From assembly GCA_022701365.1 (NCBI GenBank), contig JAKUHH010000091.1:264867-328866 (forward strand): 64,000 nucleotides of DNA, in the 5' to 3' direction. The position numbers and the translations under genes were made by a program. The DNA comes from Mycocentrospora acerina (lineage: Eukaryota; Ascomycota; Dothideomycetes; Pleosporales). The notes beneath the pieces are model-generated. The model was not told the DNA's origin and ran no database searches. It saw only the letters and a list, made by a program, of their open reading frames with translations. This document shows, one piece after another, positions 11,590 to 22,098 of the stretch (positions are counted from its first letter, which is position 1; each line of letters opens with the position of its first letter).

Positions 11590-11945
11590 GTACTTACTTT
11601 CTCTGACCAAAAGAAGCTACAAAGCAAATTCAACTCCAACTTATTCCAAAGCACAAAGTGAGATTGCTTATCGCCGTCCTGAAATTTATTTTTCAGGACC
11701 TTGAAAGTATAACTCTTCGTGCCAGTCGTAATATTCCATTATCTATTGCTTGTTCTTGAAGTGGCCTGCCATGACTCCACGCGATGGCAAAGAAGATCAA
11801 TGGAATGCACATAGTGTGCTAATGCTATTAGCAACGTTTCCAAGGATGACAGGGCTCAATGCGTCTCTACAGACCGAAGAAACAAGGAAGGAAGCGCCGC
11901 ACTTGGTATAGCGACCGAGTCTGCGTCTGCAAAAAGCTAGGAGAA
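11590..11945 (-). pseudogene. Decayed partial copy of the MFS carrier gene
   Basis: Bases 11744-11945 match the last exons of the intact carrier gene at 20106-22098: the shared words CTATTGCTTGTTCT, AAATCAATGGAATGCACAT-like, GCAACGTTTCCAAG and CAGACCGAAGAAAC occur in the same order. About 150 bases of the last exon and last intron are deleted just after the stop-codon end. The flank 11590-11743 also resembles the 3' flank of the intact gene (about 19945-20105). Many differences are C-to-T or G-to-A relative to the intact copy (for example TGTCGGCAACG versus TATTAGCAACG), as RIP would leave. No continuous reading frame remains. Confidence 0.75.
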
Positions 11946-12820
11946 ATCAATTAAAAAGACTGAAATTTAAATCACAGTGTTAAAGCACGCACGTCATCAG
12001 CTTTGCATCATATACTCCTCCCTTTTCCTACATACAACGCATTCCGTCCATTTGATAACACAGAATACTAACTTTAGCAATTTCAGTGGAGATACTGCGA
12101 GACTCGACATGGATTGAGTGGTGCTACTGCGACTGAAGATGGGTAAGGCTGGACTAGTTTCAGTCACATAATAAACCAACCAACCAAACACATACTACCG
12201 AATACGATATTATGGTCGCTGTGTTGTACGCTAAGATATTTCTCGTGAAGGAAGACAAAACTGATTGGCAGCATACGTGTACGTGTAACCTGTAGCAATC
12301 GAACTCAGCTATGCTAGTAGTACAATAGTAGAGGCAGTATGGTCTTTGTATATAAATTTTGTGGCCACTAGGATGCATCTGGTTGAGGTGATGAGTTGGT
12401 GAACATGCCATGTGGAACCACATATTAACGAACTCGGTGCGTGGTAATGAATCTAATGATTAGTTGTCGACGTGAAGTATCAGATCACTATTGGTATGAC
12501 GTGGAAGCAGCAAGGAAGGATTCACAACTTTTATGAACATTATAATTCGTATCCGAAATTGAGATGTAGAGGTCTTCATTTTATCATCGCCTCAAGGATT
12601 TCTCTCACAGAATCTCTATAGAAGATATCCAACCATATCACAAGACCCAAAATCCCGGCAACAATCGTATAATGTGATGGCTGGGGCCTCGTTATAATTG
12701 TCGAGCCAACCTGATATTGTCAATCACCCGCCATCTATGAAATCCTTCAATCTCAGCATACATGGACAAGACATACCTTAAACCAATCATTGACGAGAGA
12801 AGAGGGATGTAGCCAAATGC
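11946..12820. other. Intergenic sequence with a diverged repeat
   Basis: Contains the 11988-12080 segment that resembles 4263-4345 and, at 12700-12790, the inverted match to the flank of copy 1. Open frames at 11997-12191 and 12160-12423 on the minus strand have no features that support coding. Confidence 0.45.
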
Positions 12821-13696
12821 TCACTCGTGAGAGTCTTTCTTTTGGTTGCCTTCGAGTTGCTTACTGGCCTTCGGTGCCCAGTCGATATCTAAGACGCTGG
12901 CGCGTAGCTCAGCTCCATGTCCCCTCGACTTTGAGAATTGTTGAGCATGGTACGCTCCACCCTTGTTGAACTTGAAGCTTTTCTTACGAGTAATCTTCTT
13001 CATCGAGCCAACTGGGACTGATGGCTGACTACCTCCAGTGGGTGGGATGATATTTAGTGAAGGCGTTTGGGAAATGCCAGCAGCGGTACTCTCAATTGCT
13101 AGGTGGGTTAAAGGCAGAATCGTTTCTGCTTCGATTTCGAGTTCATTCTCTGCTTCGGCGACTGCTTCGGCATCTTCAAAGTCGATGCCACTTACGTCTT
13201 CCATATCCATCTCTGCCAAGGCTACATCTACATGCTCCATGTCCACGTCGTCGTCATCAGGAGCGTCTCTCTCATGTCTGGTCATTCCAGTAAGATCCTC
13301 TAACCTGAACTCATTCAACTCATCTAATTCTCTTCGCAAATACACCAGAGCTTCTAGAGAGTTCGTGTCTCTTTTTCGTTGGGCCTCATGCTTGCTTGTG
13401 AGATAGCCTTGCTCAGCTGCACGTCTCCAGTATTCTGCGTCATCCCAACTGTCGAGAGCGCAGGCGATCAGAATGCAAGTCTTGATATGGTAGTAGGGGG
13501 GAAGAGTAGGGTCGCTGAGATGTTAGTGAACTCCATACAAAGAATGACCAAAGGCGATCTGAGATAAAAGCTAGGATGCTTACCTTAGGTTGTATTTCGC
13601 TGAAGCAATGCACTCTTCAAGTTTACCATTATCAAACAATTTCCCAACATCCTCATACTGTTGCTGATAGAGACTTTTAGGCATAAGGTTTTCCAT
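12821..13696 (-). CDS. Unnamed helical family protein, copy 2
   Basis: Predicted 268 residues from exons 13696-13584 and 13514-12821; the 69-nt intron (13515-13583) again falls after codon 37 in phase 2. The N-terminal half aligns with copy 1: YEDVGKLFDNGKLEECIASA, LPPYYHIKTCILIACALDSW, DDAEYWRRAAEQ, RRELDELNEFRLEDLTGMT. A longer acidic middle (DDDDVDMEHVDVALAEMDME...) leads to the shared IIPPTGG motif. The C-terminus carries a basic patch (MKKITRKKSFKFNKGG) absent from copy 1. Tail-to-tail with copy 1, 1.9 kb away, which suggests an inverted local duplication. Function unknown. Confidence 0.75.
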
Positions 13697-15354
13697 CGTT
13701 GACTGCAATGTACGCAAGAGATGAGAAAATAAACCGTTGGTTGGTAGGGCGTCAGTATCAACTCTAGGCTTGATAAAGCAGAAGCGCAGAATGATGTTGT
13801 TCTGAAAGGGTGAAGCAGAAACCTGTTCAAGGTATCAGATAATAAAAATTCGGTTTCGCGGCCAAGACATAAATCAGTTTGGGAATGGAATTTTTTTGCT
13901 AAATGACACGCGATAGAACTGCTGCCTATGCCAAGATTTGATTACTAGGTTCGGTTCTCTGTTTCCAGTGACCAATTAAGGCTCACCCTAAAGGCCCCTG
14001 ATTAAGTCTTCATGTAGTACTGCATCGAGCGTATCGATGTTACCTTTCATCCGTGAAACAAATTAGAAAAGTGGGTAAGAATGCCTTAGGATAACACAAC
14101 TCACGGGTAGACACAACAGGTGGAAGGATACATGTAACGGGAAGATGTGTGATTCTCCCGAAATAGCATTAAATCAGTCACACCGCTTGGTTTAGAAGTA
14201 ATTGTCGGAAACATACTTGGAAAGAAATTTAATGATAGATAGCTGGACGGGTACATGCTTCTGACTGTCCTTTACCCGACTCACCGCTTCTTGCTTTGTA
14301 ACAAATCACGACAACACGCCCGGGAAGATAATTCAATGTGTTCTGAATTAGGAAGTACTCCTGCGTTGAGCATTAAAATTTTAATTTGTTGCCACCGATT
14401 AATCGGGCGGCAATCAAGCTTGTTCTCGTGGGACTCCCGAGAGGTTTCACGACATGCCCGCTACCAACAAGTGATAGACTGTCAGTTGTCAACTTCGCTA
14501 GGAAATGGCGTGGTACGGCTATCAGCATACCCAATTTTTACAGAAAGCATGTCCTCGTGTTTTCGGTAAGAACATTTGATTGCACATGGTATGTGAGCTT
14601 GTTACACGAGTTTTCAACACTGAGTGGATCTGCGCGACGAGCGAAGCGTCTTCGTGACGGTAGTACGGAATGTGAAAAAAGTTAGAAGCACACTGTTTGC
14701 GTAGGGAATTTACGAGAATGAAGCTTGTGCAACGACTGTTTGACAATTTGATCCATCCGTAAGTGAAAAATGATAATCTCTCAGAAATAATAGACCAACT
14801 TGCCACATTCCATCTATGCTATAAACACTCGCATGGAATGCTCTAAATCTCTTTCAAATCAAGCTCCCTGTCATATATACATCTGGAATTTTGAGTTGCC
14901 TTCTATTGAATCTGACGTTACAACAAAAGACTGGCTGCCTAAGCTTGCAGCCATTGCGAAGGCACACAGGTACAGAACTAGTACCAAGTCCCATCAACAT
15001 CTCAGTTAGCGATTTTGATCGTGGATTTCTATCTACAAACGTAAGCTGACTGTTACCTTTTCATTGTTATCTCCTGCAAATTTTAAAGCTGACAATGGTA
15101 CTTGGTGTGCAGGCCAACCAAGCACATTCAGTAGTTGGCGTTGAAGTGTAATTTTGGCTGTTCGAATATTTTTCGTTGTATTTGAGTTCACAAAAGACAT
15201 GCTTCTCGATTAGCTGTACTGCACCGAGGTACTGCAAGCTTCTCATCACCTTTCTTGTATGGTATTTTGATATTATTCGAAGTGAAACACAGGTACTGAA
15301 CTAGATAGGCTTTGAAACACCTTGAAATCCAGTATCTTCGGTACAGTAGTCGAC
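13697..15354. other. Intergenic sequence upstream of the large orphan
   Basis: No supported gene. Overlapping small open frames on both strands at 14255-14806 and at 14800-15009 have no domain, signal peptide or second copy. An in-frame TGA upstream of 15355 closes the frame of the following gene, so its coding region does not extend into this stretch. Confidence 0.45.
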
Positions 15355-18300
15355 ATGTAAGTTCCCTTCGTAATAAGTTCTTTTTTCAAACATGCGATTA
15401 ACATCTCATTTAGGAGCTCAACACTGGCTCGCTCAAAACGACGCAGACGTGCTCCTAAAGACGATTCTTCTGTGTCAGACTTCCAACCCGACAACGATGA
15501 GCATCCCACTGAAGATGATATGCCTTCCGAAGATGGAATACTCACCGAACACGATCCCCTTACCGAACACGAATCTCCTACTGTCTCAAGTGTACGAACG
15601 ACACGAGCTTCTTCAAAACTGGCGAAACCTTTGAAGAAGAAGCAAAGACGGGTAAACCAGGAATCCGATCCAATCCTCGATGTCGCATCGGTATCACAAG
15701 CACAAAAGCCATCCGCGTGGGCATCAATTCGGCTTGTGGGTTCCAAAGACACAACGCTAGTCAATAAATGGATGAAGGCTCGAGATACGCTCTCAATCAA
15801 GCAGCATGTGGAACCTACGATGCTCAATCTCTTGAATACCCAAGTCACACCTCTCGGTGATCTTCCAGATATTTCTGGTCGCGATTTCAAGTATACAGTT
15901 AAACTTGTGAATCTGGAAATCACATGGGATCCAGCACAAGACGATACATCACGTTGTCAAGGCCTCAAGGCTACAGAAGAAGCAGCGATCATCAATCAGC
16001 ACGCCAAGTTTATCCGGACCTGGAGAATATACGTATGGAATGACAAGCTTCCAAAAGACGAACAAAAGCAGCTTCGACTATTCCCTGAGATCAAGTTGTA
16101 CAAGACGAAGACTATGTTGCAATGGGAGAAGCGAAAGAGAAACCCACCACCGGTACCGGCACCTCGTATGCAATATTTTCGTCGAGGTGGCCCATTGGAT
16201 AACACTATATGTCCCACCTATCCAGATGCCTGCAAGGTTGCAGCAGAGGCTTGTAATCTTCTGAACAAATGTCCCTTGGATATTAGCCCAGAGCAGTTTC
16301 CAGATGAACTTGTGCTTGGTGCATACATACCCAGCTCCGGAACTCGTACCCTGATCGAATTGATGTCCTTGCGCGTACTGCGAGATGATTTCGATTTTCG
16401 AACTATTCGCCCTGTTTTTCGATCAGACGAACAGAGGCCAGGCGTTTATTGTCTGAGCCCACCAACCAAACTCTCACGACATGGAAAGATTACGAGATAT
16501 CATTTTCTTGTCCCGAGTTTTACCACATATGATACCGTTATGAATAAGAACAAATGGACTCGATTGTCAGTTGGAGATGAAATCTTCACACAAGAGGGCT
16601 TGGATAATCTTCCAGATGTGCCCAGTTGGTGGGGATTCAGACCTGAAGAGCCGACGGACAAGAAACTTCTGAAGAAAGCCTCTCTTCCCTACCAAAGCAT
16701 GATGAAGCTGATCATGTATTTTACATGGAAAGCATTCGGTCATGTTGGAACTCGTGATGCTATCATGCTTGAACCTCGGAACATCGTCAACGACGCTAGA
16801 GCACGATTGTCACATCTCGGCGGACCTTTCAATGGGAAGTCACTATTCAGAATCGTTCCAAGCAGTGGCAAAATTAGAATATCACCCGCAGTAGCTGCGA
16901 CAATATCTGGTTCTGTACCAGCTGTCTTTACGTATATCTCCACTGCGGAACAGGCAATCGCCTTGCAGAGTGCATATGAGGTCTTCATGCAGAACAAAGG
17001 GGTACTTGCAATGTTGCAAGAGCTTTTTGTTACAGCGGACGAGCTTCGCCTCAAGAAATCCGTGCGGACAAAGCGCACTCATTGCAAGTGTGGAAGTGAC
17101 AAACAGACGAGGAGTGAGCAAGCACACTATTGTATGTTGTGTCTTAAATTGCAGATCTGTCTGTTGATGGACTGGACTAGCGATGATCGTCTGGTCTGTC
17201 TGTCTCATTTCAAAGATGGCCCACCTGAACCAGATGTGTACTTCAAACGAAAAGTCGCAAAACGAGTTCACAACATCGAACGCCGAGCCACAATCGAGTT
17301 GCCTCTGTCGGAACGCCATGCAATTAAAAACTCTCTTTTCGAAAATTATGTTCTTGCGGACTCTAGGTTTCAAGATGCCTACAACGGCGAGCGTCCTGAC
17401 GAACTCAACATCAAAGCACTTGGGATGTCAATTGATGCTATATTTCCCCTGTGGAAGGCCAACGGGAGATTCTACGTACATCACTCAGGAAACGTTGGCT
17501 TGACACCCGAATTTCTGAATTTTCTCAAAGGCGAGGATCTTCCTATCGTATTAGCATCTGCTAAGGAAGCGGTTGAAGCGAGCGGCGACGGCATTTATCT
17601 TCCAGACCTTGAGCTTGCCTTTGATAACTACTCGAGAATTAGGCAAATGATTCCACGCTCAACAGACGGTAGAATAGAGGCTGCAGGAGTTGCCCCTGTA
17701 GGTTGGTGGCCACATTACAAAGACATGATGCTGTCTGGCATTTTTGATAACAGTCAGCCTTTGTACGATTACGAACCAATTTCTGTTCAGAACAAAGGAT
17801 GTATTTTCTGGACCCGGAATGATATTATCAGAATAGACAATATATGCAGGGAGATAGAGAGCAATCGTGTCTTCAACCCGAAAGGACTAAAATTACCACG
17901 AAGTCAGAGGTCACTGACAGGAGAGCCTTCCGTACCATGGCTATGGAATCCAGAACATATGTTTGACGACCACGACTGGCAATACCTTACACTTCAGTTT
18001 TCTGATCGATTCCGGAGGATGGATGAGACATGTGATTGGTCGAATGATCACGAAAACGAGTCAAGTCAGACTTTGTTCCTCGCTTGTGTTGTCATGTGGT
18101 TCCTCCGAGATGGAGGAAAGGACGAAATTCTTGGCCTCCGGATGACCGTTTTTGAGCGTCATCCTCTTAGATTCTCAATTGGTCGTGCCCTACATGTGGA
18201 GCCCGGATCGATCATGACCACTGGTTGGAGTACCAAGTAAGCATTCGAACTTCCAGCCTTCTCGTTAAAAATGTGACAAAGCTTATGTACTTAGAACCCC

Positions 18301-19309
18301 CAAATCTCTGAGCGAATACGATGATACGCGACGCACCATCACTATGGAGACATGGATGATGAATAGAGGCAAACGGAACTGTAGGTTAACTCATGAGAAA
18401 ACGCAACATGCTAGAAGAACTTCCTTGCATACTAATCTATTCACAGACCCAATCAATACTGAGACAATCGAAGCTTGGACTGAATCAATACTTAGTATTT
18501 CAAAAACTTCTGAGTTCTGGGTGACACACCCACCTAATCACAAGTTCCCCGCTGTCAATTGGCCTAAAAAGTGGAGAGATTCTCAAGGAAAGAAGACCAA
18601 ATACATAATACAAGAGGTCGAAGACGACTGGGAGGTTGATGACCACTTCTCTGATCCAGAGAATGAAGGCTTGGTGTTGGATCCCTTCGTTGCAGACACA
18701 GATGACGAAGAGGAGACAAACGACAAGCACACTGAACCTGCCTTCGAGGACGACGATGGTGACAACACCACAGTCCTCCCCTTTGGAGACCGGACTATCG
18801 CAGGGAGAAGCAGTGTCGTTCAAGTGGCATCACTTGACGATGACGTGAGCTGGCTCTTGGACATTGAGCAGTACGTGCCGGGAAGCATCAAATCGCGATA
18901 CACCGAGACAATCATGAGGATGGCCGCTAGGTGCCAGATTGAATCACCTCCACACCCGCACTCTCACGCGCGAGATGATAAGGTGACCAACGACACATCT
19001 GATGATTTCAACAAACGATTCCTCCTCTTCCGAATTGCCGTTCCGGGAGTTTTCGAAGCCAAACATCGACAATCCATCTCCAGAGACGAACTTTCAGCAG
19101 TAGGATTGAATGAGTGGCAGAAATTTGCTCAAGACATTGATCGTCCATTTACGAAACCAGAGCTGCTCAGATTTGGAATGAATCTTACCGAGACACACAA
19201 TCTTTCGTAAGTGCCCAAGACGTCTCATAGCCAGAAGAGTATTCTGTTGCTAACATATGACAGCTACAATTCAGCGTCAACCGTTTTCTCTCTGGCGCAA
19301 CACGAGTAA
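15355..19309 (+). CDS. Large orphan protein, 1238 residues, with a Cys cluster
   Basis: Five coding exons: 15355-15356, 15414-18236, 18295-18380, 18447-19206 and 19264-19309; joined length 3717 nt, one open frame. The start codon is split: exon 1 supplies AT and exon 2 supplies G, across a 57-nt GTAAGT..TTTAG intron. The N-terminus (ARSKRRRRAPKDD) is basic, followed by an acidic Glu/Asp/Pro/Thr-rich stretch. Residues about 90-540 look globular and contain many Trp and Tyr. Cys558, Cys560, Cys574, Cys577 and Cys583 form a likely metal-binding cluster (HCKCG...YCMLC). Residues about 1010-1090 are strongly acidic, then comes YVPGSIKSRYTETI, echoed at the C-terminus of the 29598 gene. I recognise no known domain. 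No membrane segment; a nuclear or cytosolic protein is likely. A broken copy lies at 4697-5250. Confidence 0.75.
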
Positions 19310-20105
19310 CACATTATTGTAGTGGAGGACAGACTGGTGTAGTAAGCTTTGACGTATCTTTTCGTTCTCGTTGAACTCGTGTATGCGGCACCTGCCCTTT
19401 CTCGGTTCGTCCTGTCTTTACGGAACAATCCCAGTCACATAGATTTTAGCAGGTTTTGGTAACAGTCCTTTCTCTTTTGAACTTATGTATGCGGCATATG
19501 CCCTTGCTCAGTTTGTCCTGTCGTTACAGAGAATTCAGGGGCCATCTTGCCTCTCTCAATCAATGAAATGTTTTGGTTGATGTCTGTGTTCTTCAACCCC
19601 CCTCTCTTGCGTGATATTCGTACTGGCAGTTGCAACATAGCGTCATCACGGTCTCGCACTAAGAACTGTGTGAACTCGAAAGACAAATGTCGAAGTGAAA
19701 GCCGAAACACTGTTCAATGATCAGTTTGCGCGTTGCTACCAGTTGCGGCCCGAGGTTGATGGAAGGGTGTGGTAGAAGATGGTATGACTGGTTAGAAGTA
19801 TCGAGTTGTGTGCTTCACTGAACGCACTGGTAAGAGATATCCACGACTCTGTTTCGAAAAAAATCAAATGAATGCTCGAGAAAATGGCTGGCAAAACAAT
19901 CTCATGAATCGTCTACAAGTATATAGTATATGTGAAAGGTCGTATATGTACTGGCTCTTCCCGACCAAAAAGAGCCGCAATCAAGTTCAACTCCGTTCCG
20001 AAAAACCAGGTATCATCGCTCGTATTCAACTCATAATTCGCGCTTCAAGAGTACCAAGTCCCCGAGGATATTGGACTCTCAATTCATCGTCGTGCTAATC
20101 ATAAT
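19310..20105. other. Convergent 3' intergenic region
   Basis: Lies between the 3' ends of the large orphan and the MFS carrier. Its right part (about 19945-20105) is the counterpart of 11590-11743. Two words, TTATGTATGCGGCATATGCC and GTGTATGCGGCACCTGCCC, recur about 100 bases apart (near 19380 and 19485), each followed by a similar GTTTGTCCTGTC / GTTCGTCCTGTC, so a short direct repeat is present. No gene. Confidence 0.5.
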
Positions 20106-22098
20106 CTATTGCTTGTTCTCAAAGTGACCAGCCTCGACATCCTTGGTGGCGACAATCGAGTCAAAGTCGACTGTACCCTCCTGAGTACCGACGTGGGACT
20201 CAGTGTAAGCATCAAGCTCCTTAGCCTTGTACATATTGAGGTAGATGGGGTATGACCAAGCTGTGGAAAGTTAGCCAAATCCCTCCAGTCAAAAATGGGT
20301 ATTCTTACCAATAGCAAAGAAAATCAATGGAATGCACATGGCCTTGCGTGTACCAATGCTGTCGGCAACGTTTCCAAGAATAACTGGGCCCACTGCGCCT
20401 CCGCAGACCGAAGAAACGAGGAAGGAGGCTCCGCGCTTAGTATGGCGACCAAGTCCGCGCTGAAAAAGTTAGCTTTATATATATGAAAAGGACAGGGGAT
20501 CGACGAACTAGAGTTAAGGCGAAAATAATAGGGAAGATCTATTGGTTGAATAAGCAATTGAATTGAAGGGGAGGGAGTTGAGGGGTGGCGGAGGGAGTGT
20601 GGGGGACTGAGCGGGCCAATTTTGGGGCTCCGAGCGGAATTTAAAGGCTGAAAGTTGGGGAATAGCTTACGCAGGACTCAAAAAAGAGAACTGTAGGGGT
20701 TGTTAGCAGTTGTAGGTTAAGTTTGGGGGAGTTTGGGGGGATTTGGGTTGTGATTTGGGGTGAATCACGTGACCTGGACCCTGAATTCGGGGGTCGGATT
20801 CGGGATCGGGGTCGGATCAGGGGTTCGGGAACTTACCGATCATGAGCATGCTGAGACCGCCCCAGTTGGGCTTTGTTGCGCTGCCGGTGTCTGTGCCGAT
20901 GGCGGCGGAGATGAAGATCATGATGAGGGTCTGGAAGACGAGGAGGACGATGCGGGGCTTTCCGCCGTAGTACATGAGGCCGGCGGCGGCGAAGCGACCT
21001 GCGGCGAAGAGGCCCTGGGCGATTGCGTAAAAGTTAGCGCCCTGCTGATGGGCCTGGGTGATGGTGAGGTCGGGGCGGGCCTGGGTGAAGTAGTTGATGA
21101 AGTAGGCGGCGACGCCGACCTGGCCGGCGACGTAGGAGAACTGGGCGGCGGTTCCCCAGAAGAGGGTGAACTGCTTGCGGAGGGGCTTGTCGACGTAGCC
21201 GGTGGTGGCGGTGGTCATCTCGGCCTGGTCGGCCATGTCGGAGTCAGTGATTTCGGGGATGGGGGCGAAGAAGAAGATGACGGCGAGGATGGCGACAAAG
21301 GCGGCGATTCCGAGGTAGACGTACTGGACGGCCTCGAGAGACTTGCCGTCGCTGCCGACGTTCTTGAAGATGACAAAGGAGGCGAGGACGGGGGCGACGA
21401 CGGAGCCGACGGCCTGGACGGACTGGGAGAGCTCGAGACGGAACTCGGACCACTTGGGAGGGCCGCAGACGGCAATGTAGGGGTTGGCGGAGGTCTCGAG
21501 GGTGGAGAGGCCGGACCCGGCGATGAACATGGAGCCACAGAAGCCGGGGAAGCTGCGGTAGACGGCCGAGGGCCAGAACATGAGGGCACCGACGCAGTAG
21601 ATGGTGAGGCCGAGGATAAAGGTGTATCGGTAGCCGAACCTGCGAAGGAACCATCCAGAGTAGGTGAGGGGGCCGATGAAGTAGGCACTGCGGAGGTTAG
21701 TGATTTGTTCATTTGTTCATTGACTGATTGATTGATTGATTCATCGATTCATTGATTGATTCAATCATTCATTCTTCAAGAAAGACTTACCCAAAGTAGG
21801 CGGCCTGCAGACCAGAAGACTCTCCCTGAGTAATGTTGAGGGCAATCTGGAAACGCGAGTTCAAGACATCGAGAAGACCATAGGCAAAGCCCCAGCAGAA
21901 GAAGAGGGTTGTGACGAGAGCGACGGGAATGATGGACTGCTTAGCAGTCAACTGGCTGGCTCCAGTGACGACACGGTTGTCAACGCTCTTGCGGCGACGA
22001 TCCTCAGCAATGACCTCGACGGCCGAAGGACGACGGCCCTGCTGCTCGTGGACCTGGTCCATGGTGGGCTCCTGGGAGCCTCCGAGTCCAAACACCAT
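20106..22098 (-). CDS. MFS sugar carrier, L-fucose permease (FHS) type
   Basis: Predicted 504-residue, roughly 12-pass membrane carrier of the fucose/glucose/galactose permease branch of the major facilitator superfamily, probably importing a sugar with protons at the plasma membrane. Exons: 22098-21791, 21687-20837, 20690-20671, 20538-20509, 20459-20309, 20260-20106 (1515 nt, in frame). Exons 3 and 4 are only 20 and 30 nt; they restore VLFFESC-IFPIIFALTL-RGLGRHTKRGAS, a conserved stretch of this family. Other family marks are FFCWGFAYGLLDVLN near residue 70, GSGLSTLETSANPY and CGGAVGPVILG. The N-terminal 55 residues are hydrophilic. Intron 1 holds an ATTG/ATTC microsatellite. Exon 2 is very GC-rich compared with the surrounding sequence. 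A decayed partial copy lies at 11590-11945. Substrate cannot be deduced. Confidence 0.88.
21716..21780. repeat. ATTG/ATTC tetranucleotide microsatellite in an intron
   Basis: GATTGATTGATTGATTCATC and related tetramers fill most of intron 1 (21688-21790) of the MFS carrier gene. It does not affect the coding frame. Confidence 0.85.

Noticed and set aside
14960..15310. Near-identical 16-mers ACAGGTACAGAACTAG and ACAGGTACTGAACTAG upstream of the large orphan
   Set aside because: Similarity stops at the ends of the word, so a duplicated element is not supported.
15355..19309. Idea that the large orphan is a transposase or Starship captain recombinase
   Set aside because: I could not find a tyrosine-recombinase R...H-x-x-R...Y set, a DDE triad or reverse-transcriptase motif in it, and no terminal repeats bracket the gene.
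20760..21731. 323-codon plus-strand open frame rich in Gly, Asp and Glu
   Set aside because: It is antisense to exon 2 of the MFS carrier. Its length comes from the GC-rich codon use of the real gene, and its composition is biased.
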